Source: TMED27 sp041397865
GTDB taxonomy: Bacteria > Pseudomonadota > Alphaproteobacteria > Micavibrionales > Micavibrionaceae
DNA length: 64,000 nucleotides
Direction of reading: 5' to 3'
NCBI GenBank assembly: GCA_041397865.1
Contig: JAWKVT010000002.1
Coordinates: 372,001 to 436,000, forward strand
The notes beneath the pieces were generated by a model. The model was not told the origin of the DNA. It ran no database searches and saw only the letters and a program-made list of their open reading frames with translations. This document shows, piece after piece, positions 35,739 to 44,459 of this stretch (position 1 is its first letter; each line of letters starts with the position of its first letter). The translations under genes and the position numbers were made by a program.

Positions 35739-36308
35739 ATGGCCCTGAATGACGTGGCACTGACTTCCCGCGCTTTAATAAGAATTGGCGCCACGCCGAT
35801 TACAAGTTTTGACGACGGCACCGCAGAATCCGAAATCGCCGGAGCGCTCTACGCCCCTGTGCGCGATGCGCTGTTATCCGCATACCCCTGGACATTCGCA
35901 ACCGGACAGGTCGCGCTTTCGCAACTCGCAACCGCCCCGCTCGCCGATTACAGTTTTGCCTACCAACTGCCCAACGATTACCTGCGCGCAGTTTCCGCCG
36001 GAACAGGTACAAAGGGGCGCGGCCTCAATTACCGCATCGCAAATGGTGCGCTGCACACCAACGCAAGCACCGTGGCGCTCACCTATATCTTCCGCCCGGA
36101 CGAAAGCGAATTCCCGCCATTTTTCGATCAGGCCCTCATCGCAAGGCTTTCCGCAGAGTTCACCATTCCCATTACCGAAAGCACCTCCCGCGCCGAAGCC
36201 CATTTCCGCATAGCCGACCAAGAGTTCCAGCGCGCCCGCCAGATCGACGCCCAGCAAGACACCCCCAACAAAATCGAGAATTTCTCACTGGTGGATGTGC
36301 GGGGGTAA
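35739..36308 (+). CDS. Tail tubular protein A (T7 gp11-like)
   Basis: This protein would form the upper tail ring that binds the portal in T7-like particles. ALTSRALIRIGATPITSFDDGTAE at the N-terminus is the gatekeeper family's hallmark; FRPDESEFPPFFDQALIARLSAE matches the middle. The length, 189 residues, is complete. A ribosome site (AAGGAG) precedes the ATG. Confidence 0.93.
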   Translation: MALNDVALTSRALIRIGATPITSFDDGTAESEIAGALYAPVRDALLSAYPWTFATGQVALSQLATAPLADYSFAYQLPNDYLRAVSAGTGTKGRGLNYRIANGALHTNASTVALTYIFRPDESEFPPFFDQALIARLSAEFTIPITESTSRAEAHFRIADQEFQRARQIDAQQDTPNKIENFSLVDVRG

Positions 36309-36422
36309 ATGCAATATAGAAAATATTGTAAGTGTTTTTAAAATAGGATATGTTTTCTGTAGACTCTGGGAGTAAAGATTCGTAATAGATACTCTTTATT
36401 TTAAGAAATTACATTGGTCTGA

Positions 36423-36944
36423 ATGACAAAAGAATATAAAAAATACACCCCCGAAGCTGTTGCGAACAATATTTTATGGCTGGCCCGTGAAGAAGGAAAG
36501 CCTGTCACGCCCATGCAATTGATTAAGCTGGTTTACATCTGTTATGGATGGGTGCTGGCCTTGTTGCACAGGAAGTTGTTTGATGCCCCGATTGAAGCAT
36601 GGCAACATGGGCCTGTTATCCCACAAATATATGGGCAATTTCAGCGTTTTGGAAAAACACCTATTGATACTTTTGCAAGCGAAGCTGTGATGGACAATAA
36701 TGGCTATATCATTGATGTTCGCTATCCGGTTGTGGATCCCGGTGACAAAGAAGTTCACGCCCTGATTTCTACAGTTTGGAATTCATATAAGGATTGCGAT
36801 GCTTGGACGTTAAGTGACATTACACATGAAGATGGTGGAGCATGGTACAATGCGAAAAAAAAGGGACTGTATACAAAGCTGGATGATAAAGACATCGTCG
36901 CAAGAAGCCTAGAGGGTATAAAAAAGAAGTATGGCAAAAAATGA
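36423..36944 (+). CDS. Panacea (DUF4065/SocA-like) domain protein, putative antitoxin
   Basis: The gene encodes 173 residues with one Panacea domain: TPMQLIKLVYICYGWVLAL, then FDAPIEAWQHGPVIPQIYGQFQRFG, then WNSYKDCDAWTLSDITHEDGGAW are its three conserved blocks. Members of this family serve as antitoxins for varied toxins, including membrane-active ones, and one (SocA) is a proteolytic adaptor. The DNA is AT-rich compared with the surrounding virion genes. It overlaps the next gene by 14 bases. It sits between tail tubular A and B, where no accessory gene is expected. Confidence 0.88.
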   Translation: MTKEYKKYTPEAVANNILWLAREEGKPVTPMQLIKLVYICYGWVLALLHRKLFDAPIEAWQHGPVIPQIYGQFQRFGKTPIDTFASEAVMDNNGYIIDVRYPVVDPGDKEVHALISTVWNSYKDCDAWTLSDITHEDGGAWYNAKKKGLYTKLDDKDIVARSLEGIKKKYGKK

Positions 36945-37311
36945 TGACATCATCATTAAAGAAATACTTCAAAGTATTCTTTCACAAGCACCTGATCAGG
37001 AAAAGCCTGATCAGGAGAATGTAGAAGACGAAGTAAATCGCAAGAAACGACTTGAAAATGACCATATTCAGCAAAAGCTGGATCTTCAAAAGGAAATGTT
37101 TGAATGGGTTAGGGCCGCAGTAAAATGTTGGCTGATTTTCATCGCCGCATTTTTATCATTTTACGTTGTATTGAATTTGGCGCTCTCTGCCTTTGGATTT
37201 GAAACATTTGTTTTGGAGAGCGAAATTTTGATAGCATTACTGGCAACGACAACGCTGAACATTTTAGGCTTGCCCTTTATTATCGCGAAGTCTTTGTTTC
37301 AAGCGAAATAG
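36931..37311 (+). CDS. Two-helix membrane protein paired with the Panacea gene, putative toxin
   Basis: The gene encodes 126 residues. A charged coiled-coil-like N-terminal half is followed by two hydrophobic helices (CWLIFIAAFLSFYVVLNLAL at about 66-85, and ILIALLATTTLNILGLPFII at about 98-117). It overlaps the Panacea gene by 14 bases, the usual layout of an operonic toxin-antitoxin pair, and is followed by a strong terminator. I know no named family; toxin status is inferred from the pairing. Confidence 0.75.
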   Translation: MAKNDDIIIKEILQSILSQAPDQEKPDQENVEDEVNRKKRLENDHIQQKLDLQKEMFEWVRAAVKCWLIFIAAFLSFYVVLNLALSAFGFETFVLESEILIALLATTTLNILGLPFIIAKSLFQAK

Positions 37312-37336
37312 CAGAAACATAGCTCAATTTACACAA

Positions 37337-37360
37337 CCCCGCATCTCGCGGGGTTTTTTT
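37337..37360 (+). terminator. Rho-independent terminator after the Panacea pair
   Basis: CCCCGC (37337-37342) pairs with GCGGGG (37348-37353) over a 5-base loop, followed by seven T. It ends the accessory cassette just before the tail tubular B region. Confidence 0.9.
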
Positions 37361-37387
37361 ATTGCCAAAATTTAAGGGAAAACCAAC

Positions 37388-37480
37388 ATGACACGCATAC
37401 GCGAAATCAAAACCACATTTACAGCCGCGAAGCAAAGCGCAGCTTTGTTCGCATTTAAACAAAACGGCCAAGGAGTATAA
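37388..37480 (+). pseudogene. Truncated, differently coded copy of the tail tubular B start
   Basis: A 30-codon frame begins MTRIREIKTTFTA, the same first 13 residues as tail tubular B at 37483, and then diverges to AKQSAALFAFKQNGQGV and a stop. Several shared codons differ (ACA/ACC, CGC/AGA twice), so it is not a fresh tandem duplication. The divergent part contains a near-perfect inverted repeat GCGAAGCAAAGC / GCTTTGTTCGC (37417-37451). The AAGGAG-like AAGGAGTATAAG after it serves the downstream gene. Confidence 0.8.
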
Positions 37481-37482
37481 GT

Positions 37483-39381
37483 GTGACCAGAATAAGAGAA
37501 ATCAAAACCACATTTACAGCAGGCGAGGTCTCCCGCGAGCTTTTGGGCCGGGGCGACCTGCGCGCTTACGAAAACGGCGCTCTGGCCCTGCGCAATGTCT
37601 TTATCAACCCCACCGGAGGCGTCACGCGCCGCGCCGGGCTGGGCTATATCGACACAGCCGCCGGAGACGGCAAGCTCATCGCGTTCGAATTCAACACACA
37701 GCAAACTTATTTGCTCGTCATCACCGATACGCAGGTTGATATATACGCAGGCGGCGTCAAAGACGCCACCATTGCCGCCCCGTGGACCGCCGCGCAAATC
37801 GCTCAGCTCGCCTGGACGCAAAGCGCCGATACGCTGCTGCTCACCCACCCCGATGTTCCGCCGAAAAAACTCACCCGGAACAGCGGCGGCACATGGAGCC
37901 TCACCGATTGGAATTTCTTCACCGATAACAATATTATCGCCCAGCCATATTTCAAATTCGCCGACAGCGAAGTCACCCTCACGCCCAGCGGCACAACAGG
38001 ATCCATCACGCTCACCGCTTCGGCAGATGTCTTCGAGGAGGGCCATGAAAACACAAGAATGCGTGTGGCGGGCAAAGAGGTCGAAATCACCGATTACGAC
38101 TCCCCCACCGTCGTCACCGTGACAACAATCGAAGACCTGCCAAATACGGACCCCACGATTGATTGGTTCGAACAGGCGTTCTCCCCGGTGCGCGGATACC
38201 CCGCCACGGTAGCCTTCCATCAGGACCGTCTCGTCATTGGCGGCTCCCGCGATATGCCCAACCGCCTGTGGTTTTCCAAATCCGGGGATCTGTTTAACTT
38301 CGATCTCGGCACCGGGCTGGACGATGAATCCATCGAATTCGCCATCCTGTCCGATCAGGTCAACGCCATCCGCGGCATCTTCTCCGGGCGGCATTTACAG
38401 GTTTTCACCTCCGGCGCGGAATGGCAGGTCACAGGCGACCCGCTCACCCCGGCCAGCGTACAAATCCGCCGCCAAACCCGCAACGGCTCTCTGGTTGATC
38501 GGCATATCCCGCCCGTCAATGTTGACGGCGCAACCCTGTTCGTTGCGCGGAACAAAAGCGAGGTGCAGGAATTCCTCTTCACCGATCTGGAGCAAGCCTA
38601 CAAATCCAGCGACCTTGCACTGCTCTCGCGCCATATGATTGAAGACCCGGTCGATATGGATTACGATTCCAAGCGGCGCTTGCTGTTTCTGGTGCGCGGA
38701 GACGGGCAATTCGCCGCGCTCACCGTTTTCCGCGCCGAGGCTGTCGCCGCATGGACCCTGCATAATACACTGGGCAGCGTAAAATCCGTCGCCGTTGTCG
38801 GCGATGATGTGTTCATGTTGGTGAATCGCGGCGCAGATTATTTTATCGAACAGCTCGATGACACGCTCAATCTCGACTCGGCCCTGACCGGCGAAGTCGG
38901 CAGCCCCGCAACCCTCTGGTCCGGCCTCGATCATCTCGACGGGCAAAGCGTTTCCATCGTCGCCGATGGCGAAGTGCTTGCCAACCAAACTGTGGTCAGT
39001 GGGCAAATCATGCTCTCCGAAGCGGCAAGCACAATCGAAATCGGCCTGCCATACACGCATATTGTGGAACCTCTGCCGCCCAGTGAGTTGGGAAATGCCG
39101 GAGGAGGGCGGCGCGTAAGATTGATCGAAGGGGTGTTCCGCCTGCAAGATACGCAAAGCTTGAAGCTTGATGTCGGGCGTGGAATTTCAGATATTGCCCT
39201 GCGTCAACTGGGCGAAGACCCGATCCTCGACGCGCCCCCGCCACTGGTCAGCGGCGATATAAAGGTGCGCAGCTTAGGCTGGCAAAACGATAAAACCAAA
39301 CCCCTCTGGCGGATAGAGCAGGATGTGCCGCTAAGCTTCACCCTGCTGTCCGTCACCACACAGATTAAAGTGAATGATTAA
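37483..39381 (+). CDS. Tail tubular protein B (T7 gp12-like nozzle)
   Basis: This protein would form the tail nozzle of a T7-like particle. FTAGEVSRELLGRGDLRAYENGALALRN and PTGGVTRRAGLGY are family hallmarks. FHQDRLVIGGSRDMPNRLWFS and GNGSLVDRHIPP-like beta-propeller segments follow. The length, 632 residues, is somewhat short of T7 gp12 but uninterrupted. The start is GTG 37483. The duplicated start just upstream is described separately. Confidence 0.93.
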   Translation: MTRIREIKTTFTAGEVSRELLGRGDLRAYENGALALRNVFINPTGGVTRRAGLGYIDTAAGDGKLIAFEFNTQQTYLLVITDTQVDIYAGGVKDATIAAPWTAAQIAQLAWTQSADTLLLTHPDVPPKKLTRNSGGTWSLTDWNFFTDNNIIAQPYFKFADSEVTLTPSGTTGSITLTASADVFEEGHENTRMRVAGKEVEITDYDSPTVVTVTTIEDLPNTDPTIDWFEQAFSPVRGYPATVAFHQDRLVIGGSRDMPNRLWFSKSGDLFNFDLGTGLDDESIEFAILSDQVNAIRGIFSGRHLQVFTSGAEWQVTGDPLTPASVQIRRQTRNGSLVDRHIPPVNVDGATLFVARNKSEVQEFLFTDLEQAYKSSDLALLSRHMIEDPVDMDYDSKRRLLFLVRGDGQFAALTVFRAEAVAAWTLHNTLGSVKSVAVVGDDVFMLVNRGADYFIEQLDDTLNLDSALTGEVGSPATLWSGLDHLDGQSVSIVADGEVLANQTVVSGQIMLSEAASTIEIGLPYTHIVEPLPPSELGNAGGGRRVRLIEGVFRLQDTQSLKLDVGRGISDIALRQLGEDPILDAPPPLVSGDIKVRSLGWQNDKTKPLWRIEQDVPLSFTLLSVTTQIKVND

Positions 39382-39393
39382 AAGGAGAAAACC

Positions 39394-39981
39394 ATGGGAT
39401 CACTCAATCCGATCGGCACAGCCCTGCCGTTTATAGCGGAAAACTTCGGCGCAATTCAGCAAGGCGTCCAGTTGATCGCAAACACGGCCAGAGGCGAGAT
39501 TGATACACGTCAGGCGCAGCAAGAGCAAGAATTGGCGCTGCGCCAGCTACAGGACCGGCAAAACCTCGACCGACGGCAGGCTTTGCAAAACGCCGCGCTC
39601 GAGCGTGAACGCATCGCCACCTCCGCCGCCCAAAATGAGCAGGAACGCCGCGATGCCCTGCGCCGCGCCGTCGCCCGCCAGCGCGCAAATTTCGGCGCTC
39701 AGGGCGTAAGCCAAAACGGCGGCTCTTCGCAAGCCGTCCTGCTCGGCCTGTTCGATGAAACCGAAGGCGAGCTGCAAAGGCGCACAGAGCTGGACAATCT
39801 GCGCACCCGCGCGATTGACCTCGACCTGTCGCAAAAAGCGGGCCTGAATGTTCTCCAGCGCACGCAATTAAAAGAACGCCAGAAACTCAACAACCTCGAC
39901 CCCGTCATCGACCGCGCTGAAAACGTCCTGAACTTCGGCTTCGAATCCGCAGATATCGCCAGACAATTAAAATTGTTTTGA
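39394..39981 (+). CDS. Internal virion protein (T7 gp14-like position)
   Basis: The gene encodes 195 residues, highly helical and Gln/Arg-rich. LNPIGTALPFIAENFGAIQQG is a hydrophobic front, followed by a long coiled-coil-forming stretch with ARQRANFGAQGVSQNGGSSQAVL, a segment seen in podovirus internal virion protein B. The position after the nozzle gene agrees. T7 gp15- and gp16-like ejection proteins are not found next to it. Confidence 0.78.
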   Translation: MGSLNPIGTALPFIAENFGAIQQGVQLIANTARGEIDTRQAQQEQELALRQLQDRQNLDRRQALQNAALERERIATSAAQNEQERRDALRRAVARQRANFGAQGVSQNGGSSQAVLLGLFDETEGELQRRTELDNLRTRAIDLDLSQKAGLNVLQRTQLKERQKLNNLDPVIDRAENVLNFGFESADIARQLKLF

Positions 39982-39998
39982 GCGTAAAGGAGATCAAC

Positions 39999-40466
39999 AT
40001 GGATTTTGTAAGAAACACAGATAACTGCGGCCAATTAAAAATAGACCTGCAGAATGCGGAAAGCACACTGGAGGACCGTAGAGACAGGTTTGAACAAGCG
40101 AATGAGGCGTTCAATCGCCTGTCGCACCAACTGGAAAGGCCGGAACAACATTTGCTTGAGCTTTTCAGAAAACTGGGCATCGTCCTGTCTTTTTTCACCT
40201 ATGGCAAAATTTTAAGATTACTATCCATTCCCGCGAGAATAATCCCCCGGCGCAGTACTTTGGATCGGGGCGTTGATGTTTTGGAGGTTACGGATGAAAT
40301 CAACCGTAAGCGGCGTGAATATGAAAGTTTGGCAGATCAAACAAAACGCGTTTTAGACGAAAGAAATCGTTTAAAAAAAGAAATAGATGATCAGGAAAAA
40401 GTTGTGCTTGCCACCATAAAAGAAATCGGGAGATGCGAAGAAAGGCAGAGGAGAAGTCAACGCTAA
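39999..40466 (+). CDS. Coiled-coil hairpin protein, unknown (cassette 1)
   Basis: The gene encodes 155 residues: a charged helix (about 12-50), a central hydrophobic/basic segment (GIVLSFFTYGKILRLLSIPARIIP, about 67-90) and a second charged helix to the end. No family recognised. It starts at ATG 39999 after AAAGGAGA. Its stop overlaps the stop of the minus-strand gene by 4 bases. The architecture is echoed by the gene at 43344-43751 on the other side of the tailspike. Confidence 0.68.
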   Translation: MDFVRNTDNCGQLKIDLQNAESTLEDRRDRFEQANEAFNRLSHQLERPEQHLLELFRKLGIVLSFFTYGKILRLLSIPARIIPRRSTLDRGVDVLEVTDEINRKRREYESLADQTKRVLDERNRLKKEIDDQEKVVLATIKEIGRCEERQRRSQR

Positions 40467-41248
40467 AGGCCGCTTTTGGCCAGTTGTTCTTTCGATGATT
40501 TATTGTTCAAATCGAATGCGGGAGAATAATTTCTATCTTCCGATAGATAATAAGCGATCTTGGTTGCAACATAAGACTCCCTATACGGATTGTCGTAGGA
40601 AAAGGCTTCTTCGGCGAAGGTTAAAAGTTCATCGCTGGGCATGGTGCAAAAAGAAAACATGAGCCGTATCTGTTGCAACTTAAGGGGAATATTTTGTTCG
40701 CTGCTTAAATAGTCGTCAAGATTGCTTAAACCGCTCTCCGGATCGCAGATATAAGGAAAAGCGAGCATTTCACTGGTTAAAAACATAATCGCTGCCCGTT
40801 GTTCATCACGCTCAACGCCTAGCCCGCGTAGATACGCCATGCCCAACGCCTCTCCGGCAGGTGTAAAGCCGTTATCCAACGCTTTTTGAAAAATGAACGC
40901 ATACCAGTCGGGTGTAAGGCGATCAAACTTATCCGCAGAAAAAACACCATCCAGATTCCGGTGATCAAGCAGCGTATTAATCGCGCAGGCTTTCAGGCGT
41001 TGCGCCCGTTCTTTTTTCGGAAAGTAATGACTTTCAACAAAAGGCATAAGAAGGAATGACGGCAGTCCATTTAAAACCGCCGGACATTCAAGCGGAAGAT
41101 CGTCACGGGACAGGCATGTATGCGCTATGCAGTCCCTCTCCGGCATATTCCGGGAAAGGTATGAAATGCCCGGCTCTGAAAAAGCGCCAAAAACGATAAT
41201 GCCGAAAAGAGCGAAAAATAACAAACCGCAAATCACAAAAAGCTTCAT
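40463..41248 (-). CDS. Membrane-anchored Sel1-like repeat protein (cassette 1)
   Basis: The gene encodes 261 residues with an N-terminal hydrophobic anchor or uncleaved signal (LFVICGLLFFALFGIIVFGAF). The outer part has several Cys (RDCIAHTCLS, LECPAV, KACAIN, YICDPE, FCTMP) and one Sel1-like repeat (AGEALGMAYLRGLGVERDEQRA). It lies on the minus strand inside the virion cluster and is therefore a passenger gene. Possible roles in host surface change or superinfection exclusion are speculation. Confidence 0.72.
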   Translation of the reverse strand: MKLFVICGLLFFALFGIIVFGAFSEPGISYLSRNMPERDCIAHTCLSRDDLPLECPAVLNGLPSFLLMPFVESHYFPKKERAQRLKACAINTLLDHRNLDGVFSADKFDRLTPDWYAFIFQKALDNGFTPAGEALGMAYLRGLGVERDEQRAAIMFLTSEMLAFPYICDPESGLSNLDDYLSSEQNIPLKLQQIRLMFSFCTMPSDELLTFAEEAFSYDNPYRESYVATKIAYYLSEDRNYSPAFDLNNKSSKEQLAKSGL

Positions 41249-41312
41249 AAAACGAACCTACAACGTTCTCTTTTTGTTCGCAACAATTTTTTAACAAATA
41301 AAGGAAAAATCC

Positions 41313-43334
41313 ATGCCTGAACATATCAAAATGCCCAATATAGTCCCTATAGTGCGCTACGTCGCAAGCGGTGCCCAAACGGTTTTCACCTATCCGTTTC
41401 CCATCTTCGCCAGCGAAGACCTCGCCGTATATATCGACGGTGCAAAGCAGGCCAGCGGCTTTACGATTAACGGCGCAGGAAACACCGCCGGAGGAGATGT
41501 CACGTTCGACACAGCCCCCGCAAACGGCGCAATTCTCACAATCGCCCGCGAACTCCCCATAGAGCGCGTCACCGACTTCCTCGAAGGCGGGGACTTTTCC
41601 GCCCAATCCATCAATAACGAGCTGGATTATCTTATCGCCGCGCTGCAACAGGTGGCCCGCGAAAATGATCTCATGCTCCGCTATGGCGATCATGAAACAC
41701 CGGCAGCCACGCAATTGCCCGATAGCGATACGCGTAAAAATAAAGCGCTCGGCTTCGATGGCAATGGCGATCCTGTCGCCGTATCCCTCGAAGGCTCCAT
41801 GGCCGCGCCGGATTTCACCGCCACGGGAACAGGCGCGGCCACCCGCACCTCCGGCGATAAATTCTCCGACATGATCTCGGTCAAGGATTTCGGCGCGGTC
41901 GGTGACGGCCTCACCGATGACACCAATGCGATTATAAACGCGCTCGCCGCGCACAGTGCCGTGTTCCTGCCCATCGGCGATTATTTGATAACCGGTACAA
42001 TTACATTGACAGCCAAACAGGCGATCATCGGCGCGGGGCAAAAATCCGTCCTGAAATGTCAGGACCAGACCTTCAACGCCATCGAAGTCACCGAAGATTA
42101 TTGCACTCTCCATAATTTCCGCATCGAAAATTCCGATATAGGCATAAAGCTCTATGGCGTAACCCGCCCCGTCGTGCAAACTTCGGTCAGCGACATCACA
42201 ATCGTTCAACCCAATATCGGCGTGCAGCTTGACGGTTATACCGATACCAACAAGCCGTGTTACTGGAACAATTTCGACCGCGTGCTGGTCGAACAATTCG
42301 ACACCCACGGCTTCCACCTGTATCGCTCCGGCGCGGGCGACACCCCTAATGCGAATAAATTCCACGCCTGCCGGGCATACTCGCTCGGCACAGCCTCAAC
42401 AGGCCACGGATTTTATATCGAGCAGGGGCGCTTCAATAATGCCTTTATCGACTGCGAAGCCAATGTCCACGGCACCGCGCAAGGGTGCTTCACGATAGGT
42501 TCAGGCTGCGATAAAACCCTGCTGATTAACCCATACGCAGAAAGCTTTAACAGCGTCCCGAATATAAAACTCGAAGCCGGTTCCATCGAAACCTCGATCT
42601 TCAACCTGCTTTCAGCCAGCGACGGCGCAGCCATCTGGGATCTTTCAGGCGGACAATACACCGCCTATAACGCAGGGTTTCCCAACAAAAACCGTCTTCA
42701 GCGTACAACCTGCACCGACATGAACGCCACGCTCCAGCGTTTCGACACCGAATTCATTGATACGTCAGGCACCGTTACCCTCGACCTGTCTCATTCGGTG
42801 CATCTGGTTTCCAGCTTCGGCGGAGCGATCACCGTCAACCTGCCCAACGCCGCCGATGCGGTGGGCGCCATGATGATCGTCAAAAAAACCGACAGCTCCT
42901 CCAACGTCATCACGGTCAAGGAAGTCAGCGGCAGCGGACCCGATGCGCGCGATTATTTCCTCGGCGCGGAAAATGATTACGTCATGATGCTCTCCAACGG
43001 CGCAGAATGGTTTGTGATCGCAAGTAACCGCTCCCCCGGCAACACGCGCTTTTTCGATGGCACAGGAACCTACGACATCGACATGGCGGTGGATACATAC
43101 CTGCTCTCCAGCTTCGGCGGCGCAATGACCGCCCGCCTTCCCCCCGCCAATGCGCCCGAAGCTGTGGGCCGCACCGTCACCATCAAAAAAACCGATGTCT
43201 CCGCCAATGCCATTACGGTGACAGAGCAGGGTGCCACAGGCCCCGACGGCTTCGCCCAGCCTCTCGCCGCACAATATAACGCCATCACCGTCGTCTCCGA
43301 CGGCGGCCAGTGGTTCATCATCAGCAAGTTTTAA
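41313..43334 (+). CDS. Tailspike/tail fibre with pectate-lyase-like beta-helix
   Basis: This 673-residue protein would bind and perhaps degrade a surface glycan. Residues about 10-120 match the T7-type particle-binding head (FTYPFPIFASEDLAVYIDG ... NNELDYLIAALQQVARENDLML). A beta-helix of pectate-lyase type starts at about 187 (VKDFGAVGDGLTDDTNAI). The C-terminus has two related modules of about 95 residues (479-575 and 579-673), each with LSSFGGA-like and GGQWFIIS-like ends. Catalytic residues cannot be assigned by eye. It is intact. Confidence 0.9.
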   Translation: MPEHIKMPNIVPIVRYVASGAQTVFTYPFPIFASEDLAVYIDGAKQASGFTINGAGNTAGGDVTFDTAPANGAILTIARELPIERVTDFLEGGDFSAQSINNELDYLIAALQQVARENDLMLRYGDHETPAATQLPDSDTRKNKALGFDGNGDPVAVSLEGSMAAPDFTATGTGAATRTSGDKFSDMISVKDFGAVGDGLTDDTNAIINALAAHSAVFLPIGDYLITGTITLTAKQAIIGAGQKSVLKCQDQTFNAIEVTEDYCTLHNFRIENSDIGIKLYGVTRPVVQTSVSDITIVQPNIGVQLDGYTDTNKPCYWNNFDRVLVEQFDTHGFHLYRSGAGDTPNANKFHACRAYSLGTASTGHGFYIEQGRFNNAFIDCEANVHGTAQGCFTIGSGCDKTLLINPYAESFNSVPNIKLEAGSIETSIFNLLSASDGAAIWDLSGGQYTAYNAGFPNKNRLQRTTCTDMNATLQRFDTEFIDTSGTVTLDLSHSVHLVSSFGGAITVNLPNAADAVGAMMIVKKTDSSSNVITVKEVSGSGPDARDYFLGAENDYVMMLSNGAEWFVIASNRSPGNTRFFDGTGTYDIDMAVDTYLLSSFGGAMTARLPPANAPEAVGRTVTIKKTDVSANAITVTEQGATGPDGFAQPLAAQYNAITVVSDGGQWFIISKF

Positions 43335-43343
43335 AGAAAGGAA

Positions 43344-43751
43344 ATGACAGTGAAACAATCTGAAGAGAACACAAAGAAATGCAAGGAATTAAAAAACGAG
43401 CTTGATAAAATCAACCGTGAAATTTCCAAGCACGAAAAAGAAATTGAAAATATAAAAAGGGACAGGAACGCACTTGATAACAAGCGGCGGAAAGTGCGGG
43501 CTGACCTTAAAAATAAAATGACTGAATTTGGGGTTTCTATTGATTTTATTACAGATGCGTTAGTCCCAAGTCGTTTTACCGCAATATTGAAAGCTGGATC
43601 GGATGCCATTGGCGCACCGTCTGCTTCTGAAATAGAACGTTTGATGAACCAGGTTTTCAGAATGGAGAAGGAAATAGAAAGCAAAGAAAAAGATGTCATG
43701 CGCGAAGCCAAAGCTTCCGGCCTCTGGTACAAAAAAGAGACGGGTTTGTAA
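43344..43751 (+). CDS. Coiled-coil hairpin protein, unknown (cassette 2)
   Basis: The gene encodes 135 residues: a long charged coiled coil (about 5-62), a short less-polar middle (IDFITDALVPSRFTAILKAGSDAIG) and a second charged helix (about 95-125). The DNA is AT-rich. The layout repeats that of 39999-40466, though the sequences are not obviously homologous. It follows the tailspike gene by 9 bases and converges with a minus-strand gene. Confidence 0.66.
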   Translation: MTVKQSEENTKKCKELKNELDKINREISKHEKEIENIKRDRNALDNKRRKVRADLKNKMTEFGVSIDFITDALVPSRFTAILKAGSDAIGAPSASEIERLMNQVFRMEKEIESKEKDVMREAKASGLWYKKETGL

Positions 43752-43791
43752 GGGATTGGAGATTCTCCCGTTGCGGCAGAGCCTCTTTTCG

Positions 43792-44211
43792 TTAGTTTTC
43801 AAGCTTCTCGCTTTTGATGTATTGCGACAAAGAATCATCCGGCGCGGCGGCAATAGCCTTACGGTAAAAATACTGTGCAATATCACGCCGCCCTACGGGC
43901 CGACGTTCCAGAATCTGCTCGCTGAAACCTGTGAGATGTATCCTGTCCCGGACGCTGCCGTCAAATACTGTGTCAAATATGCAGATTTGCTGCTGCAAGG
44001 TGAAAGGCTTCTTACCTCTGTATTCTTGATAAAAAGAATCAATGTTTGGTATGTCGGCTTGCGCAAGTCCGGCATCGCATGAAAGCCCTGAATGGTCCGG
44101 GAGTACGGTAATGCCGCCGGTATCGCTATGAAAAAATGTTGCGAAAAGCCGCAGCCCAAGATAAAGGAAAATAAAAACTGAAATAATGAGATATGCTTTT
44201 TTAGGGGTCAT
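43792..44211 (-). CDS. Membrane-anchored protein, unknown (cassette 2)
   Basis: The gene encodes 139 residues with an N-terminal membrane anchor (AYLIISVFIFLYLGLRLFATFF). Two Cys lie in the outer part (LSCDAG, QQICIFD), and a short TPR/Sel1-like helix pair ends the protein (DIAQYFYRKAIAAAPDDS). It is on the minus strand and converges with the coiled-coil gene, just as in cassette 1. No family recognised. Confidence 0.66.
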   Translation of the reverse strand: MTPKKAYLIISVFIFLYLGLRLFATFFHSDTGGITVLPDHSGLSCDAGLAQADIPNIDSFYQEYRGKKPFTLQQQICIFDTVFDGSVRDRIHLTGFSEQILERRPVGRRDIAQYFYRKAIAAAPDDSLSQYIKSEKLEN

Positions 44212-44333
44212 TTACAGCCTTTCCCAAAAACACCATAATCAAACGATCAGGATAAATCCACATATTTGCAATCAACGCTCAAACGCGTTGAATACATTGG
44301 CAAAATATAGTTGGTCCCGGATAAAATGATTAT

Positions 44334-44401
44334 GCTTCCCCCGCGAAAGCGGGGGTCTTACGGAATTATTTTTAAAAGATACCCGCTTGCGCGGGAAAAG
44401 C
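44334..44401. repeat. Palindromic repeat, CCCGCGAAAGCGGG family
   Basis: CCCCCGCGAAAGCGGGGG at 44338-44355 forms one hairpin and ACCCGCTTGCGCGGGA near 44380-44396 a second; the two halves are also inverted relative to each other. The remaining gap 44212-44459 holds no gene besides this element and AT-rich sequence. Confidence 0.8.
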
Positions 44402-44459
44402 AAAAAGATGAATATTTTGAATCATTTTATAAGGGATGCGCTATATACCGGGAAAAACC

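Noticed and set aside
37372..38394. Open frame of 340 codons antisense to tail tubular B
   Set aside because: No recognisable features and no ribosome site; the sense gene is certain.
41103..42365. Open frame of 420 codons antisense to the tailspike
   Set aside because: Long but Gly/Val/Ile-rich mirror sequence crossing gene boundaries; no domain or start signal.
41313..43334. Diversity-generating retroelement acting on the tailspike
   Set aside because: No reverse transcriptase gene and no template/variable repeat pair near the gene, unlike Bbp-type phages that have one.
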